Shown piece by piece: positions 4,975 to 7,359 of a stretch of DNA of 7,359 nt. The stretch is from Actinomycetota bacterium (GTDB taxonomy: Bacteria; Actinomycetota; Acidimicrobiia; Acidimicrobiales; JACDEA01): assembly GCA_013816725.1 (NCBI GenBank), contig JACDEA010000102.1, positions 1-7,359 of the forward strand, in the 5' to 3' direction. The number at the start of each line of letters is the position of its first letter. Positions within the stretch are counted from its first letter, which is position 1. The notes under the pieces are model-generated. The model was not told the origin of the DNA. It ran no database searches and worked only from the letters and a program-made list of their open reading frames with translations. The translations under genes were made by a program, and so were the position numbers.

Positions 4975-6975
4975 CTACATGAACCCGACCGGCCACGGCC
5001 AGATGTGGAAGAAGGCCCGGCCGACGATCGTGCCTCCGGCGACGGAGCCGAAGAACCGGCTATCGGCCGAATCCCCACGGTTGTCGCCCATCATCCAGTA
5101 GCGACCCTTAGCGATCGTCTGGCGCTTGACGCCGTCGGTGACAACGCCCTTGGCGAGGTACGGCTCGCGCAGTGGCTTCCCGTTGACGAGAACCTTGCCG
5201 CCCGCGCTCTCGACGACGTCCCCCGGCAAGCCGATCACCCGCTTGATGAGCTTGCTCGACGTGATTGTGCGCGCCGCCTTCGGAGGACCGAAGACGACGA
5301 CATCGCCCCGGTGCACGTCGTGAAAGTGGTAGCTCAGGCGGCTGACCAGCACGCGATCGCCCGGCTCGAGGTACGGAACCATCGACGGCGTCGGGATGCT
5401 GAACGACTCGAACACGAAGCTGCGCATCCCGAGAAACAGCAGCAGCATGGCCACGCCTGCGCCCGCCCACTCGAGCCTGCCTCGCGCCCGGGGGTTGTGC
5501 CGGATGCGTTCGACGACTTCGGCCGGTGTCCGGCTGGCGCTGATACGGGGAAGCGGCTCGTCGACGAGAACAACGACCGGCGGAGCCTGGATCGTCGAAA
5601 GGGCCGCGGCCGCCCGACGCGCATCGTTCACGTGAGAACCGGTCCGGCAGACCAGGACGGTGTCGTCGACGCTGCCAGCCAAGCGTTCGACGGCGTCATC
5701 TGACAGCACGCCGGGCGAGTGCAAGAGGACGACGTCGGCGACGGCGGTGGTCGACCGCAGGAGCGCTTCGTGTCGGGCAAGAAAATCCGAGGCGGCGCCC
5801 TCGCGTGCACCCCGGCGCACGACCGAGACGCGAGGAATCGCGGTGGGGTGCACGAGTGGCCCGACACTGGGCAGCACCAGCCCATCGACGGCCAGATCCC
5901 CTACACCCCGTTGGCGGGGCTCCGTGTCGTCGTCATCGTGCGACGCGTCGTCGCAGTCGATGATCAGGGCGGTGCGGCCCGCCGCCGCCACCGCGGCGGC
6001 AAGGCCCACCACGGTCCGGCTCGTGACCCCGTCGGCGAACGGCGACGTAACCAGCACGATGCGTCCGCCGCCTGCGCCCACCCCTGGCGCGACGAACGAG
6101 GGTGGGTGCGCCTGGCGCTCACTGCCCGCCCGCTCGACCAGCTCTTCACGCAGCCGCGCCACCGCGGCCCCCCTTGCGCCCGGTCCGGCGTCGGTGTCCG
6201 GCACGACCACCAGCACCTCCAGGCCGGTCACGGCGGTGGCGTCCTCCCGGACGCGGTCGTCAAGTATCTCGGCGGCAACGGCCAGCCCGCTTCCGAGCCC
6301 CAGGAGCACGATCAGCGTCAGCAACCACCCCGCCGCCGGCGGGACAGCCGCGGCGCCCCCGCTTGGGACCTTCCGCGGGACCGTCCTGCGGATGATCGTG
6401 ATGCCCACCGTCGGCGGTGTCGCCGCCAGTTGCGCGGCCTCGGCCTTGGTCTCTACGAACTTGCGAATGTTCTCGTCGCGACGGGTCTTGGTGGCGGTGT
6501 TGGCCGGATCCAGCGTGGTGGCCACGTCCTTGAAGCCCTGTGCACGTGTCTCGGCGTCGGCGATGGCGGCCTTGCGCGCCGCCGCCCGCGAGGCATCGAC
6601 GGTCGAGATCACCTCGCTGGCAATGGCGTCGGCGATAAGCGCCGCACCCCGGCCATCGGCCCGGCGCGTGGCGGTGATCGACACCGTGGCTGCCTTGGTG
6701 TCGGCCCGTGCCCGCACGCGGCGCATAACCCGCATGGGGTCGCCGTCGACCCCGAGGCGGCGAGCGGCGGTCACCGCAGTGTCGCGACCGGTGGCCAACG
6801 CGGCGATCGCCTCGGGCTTGAGTACAAACGGATCGATCGTGGGGAGGGCCGCAGTGGCCGTCGGCGCTCGCGCCGCGCCCGGAACGTAGAGCACGGCAGT
6901 CGCCTCGTAGTCGTGAACCCCCCACGCAGGGTGAGCAACGGCGGCCACCAGCATGCCGCTCATCACGGCCAGCAC
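4975..6975 (-). CDS. Fusion: Wzz-type membrane domain, degenerate BY-kinase domain, type I signal peptidase
   Basis: One frame of 666 residues from GTG at 6975. Segment 1 is a Wzz/chain-length-determinant-like domain: helix 1 (about 1-20), a YEATAVLYV strand (23-31), a helical outer region, then a Pro-rich stretch and helix 2 (216-238). Segment 2 (about 250-475) resembles a polysaccharide-synthesis BY-kinase but is degenerate: the P-loop place reads SPFADGVTSRT (311-321) without GKS/T, and the Walker B place reads VVLLHSP (415-421) with His for Asp; the Walker A' LIIDCDD (337-343) remains. Segment 3 is a full signal peptidase I: helix 3 (505-522), SIPTPSM with Ser531, KRVIGLPGD with Lys578, and GDNRGDSADSR (630-640). 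Predicted topology puts kinase inside and peptidase outside, as needed. It probably cleaves signal peptides, perhaps linked to surface-polymer export. The start is uncertain: GTG removes the RRWR preceding helix 1, and an amber codon interrupts the upstream ATG frame. Confidence 0.88.
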   Translation of the reverse strand: MLAVMSGMLVAAVAHPAWGVHDYEATAVLYVPGAARAPTATAALPTIDPFVLKPEAIAALATGRDTAVTAARRLGVDGDPMRVMRRVRARADTKAATVSITATRRADGRGAALIADAIASEVISTVDASRAAARKAAIADAETRAQGFKDVATTLDPANTATKTRRDENIRKFVETKAEAAQLAATPPTVGITIIRRTVPRKVPSGGAAAVPPAAGWLLTLIVLLGLGSGLAVAAEILDDRVREDATAVTGLEVLVVVPDTDAGPGARGAAVARLREELVERAGSERQAHPPSFVAPGVGAGGGRIVLVTSPFADGVTSRTVVGLAAAVAAAGRTALIIDCDDASHDDDDTEPRQRGVGDLAVDGLVLPSVGPLVHPTAIPRVSVVRRGAREGAASDFLARHEALLRSTTAVADVVLLHSPGVLSDDAVERLAGSVDDTVLVCRTGSHVNDARRAAAALSTIQAPPVVVLVDEPLPRISASRTPAEVVERIRHNPRARGRLEWAGAGVAMLLLFLGMRSFVFESFSIPTPSMVPYLEPGDRVLVSRLSYHFHDVHRGDVVVFGPPKAARTITSSKLIKRVIGLPGDVVESAGGKVLVNGKPLREPYLAKGVVTDGVKRQTIAKGRYWMMGDNRGDSADSRFFGSVAGGTIVGRAFFHIWPWPVGFM

Positions 6976-7053
6976 GCCGATGCGCCACCGCCTCGCGAGG
7001 GCGACACGGACGAACTCGCCCAGGGCTCTCCGGTTCGGCGCGATCAGGAAAAT

Positions 7054-7110
7054 CTAGATGACGGGCACCGGTAGGCGGCGCGGCGGCGCCCGGAGTGGGG
7101 TAATTGACAT
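7054..7110 (-). other. ATG-initiated 18-codon leader ORF, in frame with the fusion gene but ended by TAG
   Basis: On the - strand, GAGG (7119-7116) stands 5 nt before an ATG (7110-7108), a good ribosome binding site. The frame encodes MSITPLRAPPRRLPVPVI and then TAG (7056-7054). It is the same frame as the fusion gene downstream. After the TAG the frame runs on open for 26 codons to the GTG at 6975, with no ATG, GTG or TTG between, and encodes a plausible pre-membrane stretch containing ALARRWRIG. Either this is the true start and the gene carries a nonsense mutation or sequencing error, or this is a leader peptide with reinitiation at a non-standard codon (ATT 7053 or CTG 7047). Confidence 0.55.
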
Positions 7111-7132
7111 TGTCGCCTCGCCTTCTTAGATT
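7104..7132 (+). promoter_or_regulatory. Strong housekeeping promoter TTGACA-N17-TAGATT
   Basis: A perfect -35 TTGACA (7104-7109), a 17-bp spacer and TAGATT (7127-7132). Transcription should start near 7139, giving a leader of about 53 nt before the secreted-protein gene. The -35 covers the complementary strand of the ATG of the divergent leader ORF, so both transcription units share these bases. Confidence 0.7.
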
Positions 7133-7149
7133 TGTGCGTGCCTACCCGG

Positions 7150-7173
7150 GGATCGGGAGGCGGGATCCGATCC
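7150..7173 (+). promoter_or_regulatory. 5'-UTR hairpin
   Basis: GGATCGG (7150-7156) pairs perfectly with CCGATCC (7167-7173) around a 10-nt loop. It lies between the predicted transcription start (about 7139) and the purine-rich AAAGGG (7175-7180) before the start codon. It may protect the message 5' end or tune access to the ribosome binding site. It is too short for a known riboswitch class that I can recognise. Confidence 0.4.
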
Positions 7174-7191
7174 GAAAGGGATTACACGCAC

Positions 7192-7359
7192 ATGCACATC
7201 AAGAAATCACTTGTGGCGCTGGCGGGCGCTGCGACCGTGACGCTCACGGTCGGCGGTACCGCTCTCGCCGTTCAGAACAGTGGCCCCGCCGGCAACGGCG
7301 GCGCTGGGGCCGGCAGCGGTAACAGCGGCGTTGGTGGGGCCGGTGGCACGGCCATCGGT
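7192..7359 (+). CDS. Secreted glycine-rich protein, N-terminal part
   Basis: The first 56 codons of a gene cut by the window end. It starts at ATG 7192 with a classical signal peptide: basic MHIKK, a hydrophobic core (LVALAGAATVTLTV) and a probable type I cleavage site after GGTALA (residue 26). The mature part is low-complexity, rich in Gly, Ala, Ser and Asn (for example GNGGAGAGSGNSGVGGAGG). Function is unknown; such proteins may be surface or matrix components. It has the TTGACA promoter and a 5'-UTR hairpin upstream, with AAAGGG 11 nt before the ATG as a somewhat distant ribosome binding site. It is divergent from the signal-peptidase fusion gene, which makes it a possible substrate, though that is only inferred from position. 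Confidence 0.72.
   Translation, partial: MHIKKSLVALAGAATVTLTVGGTALAVQNSGPAGNGGAGAGSGNSGVGGAGGTAIG

Noticed and set aside
4650..5078. A 142-residue - strand frame over the Sm-like gene
   Set aside because: It is antisense to a gene with a perfect ribosome binding site, overlaps the end of the fusion gene, and shows no motif.
5660..7074. Long + strand frames (409 and 451 residues) opposite the fusion gene
   Set aside because: They are antisense shadows of a high-GC gene: low-complexity Arg/Ala/Pro/Ser composition and no domain motifs, while the - strand shows full signal-peptidase boxes.
7053..7168. TCTAGA, CCCGGG and GGATCC near one another, resembling a cloning polylinker
   Set aside because: The sites are spread over 115 bp within a coherent divergent promoter region; chance is enough in this base composition.
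1..7359. CRISPR array, insertion sequence or phage genes
   Set aside because: No regularly spaced repeats, no transposase or phage motif, and no terminal repeats seen on either strand.

Overview
The window is dense, high-GC DNA with few and short intergenic gaps. It looks like an actinobacterial chromosome. A leaderless, tightly coupled gene cluster, a short TTGGCG/TTGACA promoter style and an actinobacterial-type tRNA-Pro(GGG) fit this; the class Acidimicrobiia is a guess from general resemblance only.

Left block (1-4249, all + strand): a probable single transcription unit. It holds the C-terminal part of the ribosome-assembly GTPase Der, a three-helix membrane-anchored SpoIIE/RsbU-type PP2C phosphatase, an acyl-CoA carboxylase carboxyltransferase (beta) subunit, an HMG-CoA-lyase-family protein and a 65-residue zinc-ribbon/membrane microprotein. 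Spacings are 12 bp, 1 bp, a 1-bp stop/start overlap and 4 bp. The carboxylase and lyase suggest branched-chain acyl-CoA (leucine-like) catabolism, but the lyase has serine where the classical catalytic cysteine should be.

Middle (4250-4973): tRNA-Pro(GGG) with its own likely promoter, then a striking perfect 14-bp inverted repeat with a nested hairpin. This repeat also forms the 3' end of a small convergent two-helix membrane protein gene (- strand). After that comes a 63-residue Sm/Hfq-like protein with an ideal AGGAGG ribosome binding site.

Right block (4975-7359): a long - strand gene encodes an unusual single polypeptide. It has a Wzz-type chain-length-determinant membrane domain, a BY-kinase-like cytoplasmic domain that has lost its P-loop lysine and Walker B aspartate, and a complete type I signal peptidase with intact catalytic Ser and Lys. 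Its predicted topology puts each part on the correct side of the membrane. Its natural ATG and ribosome binding site are followed in frame by an amber codon at codon 19, so its true start is unresolved. Divergent from it, behind a TTGACA-N17-TAGATT promoter and a 5'-UTR hairpin, a glycine-rich secreted protein begins and runs off the window end.

The most novel items are the Wzz/pseudo-kinase/signal-peptidase fusion with its amber-interrupted leader, and the Sm-like small protein in a lineage thought to lack canonical Hfq.
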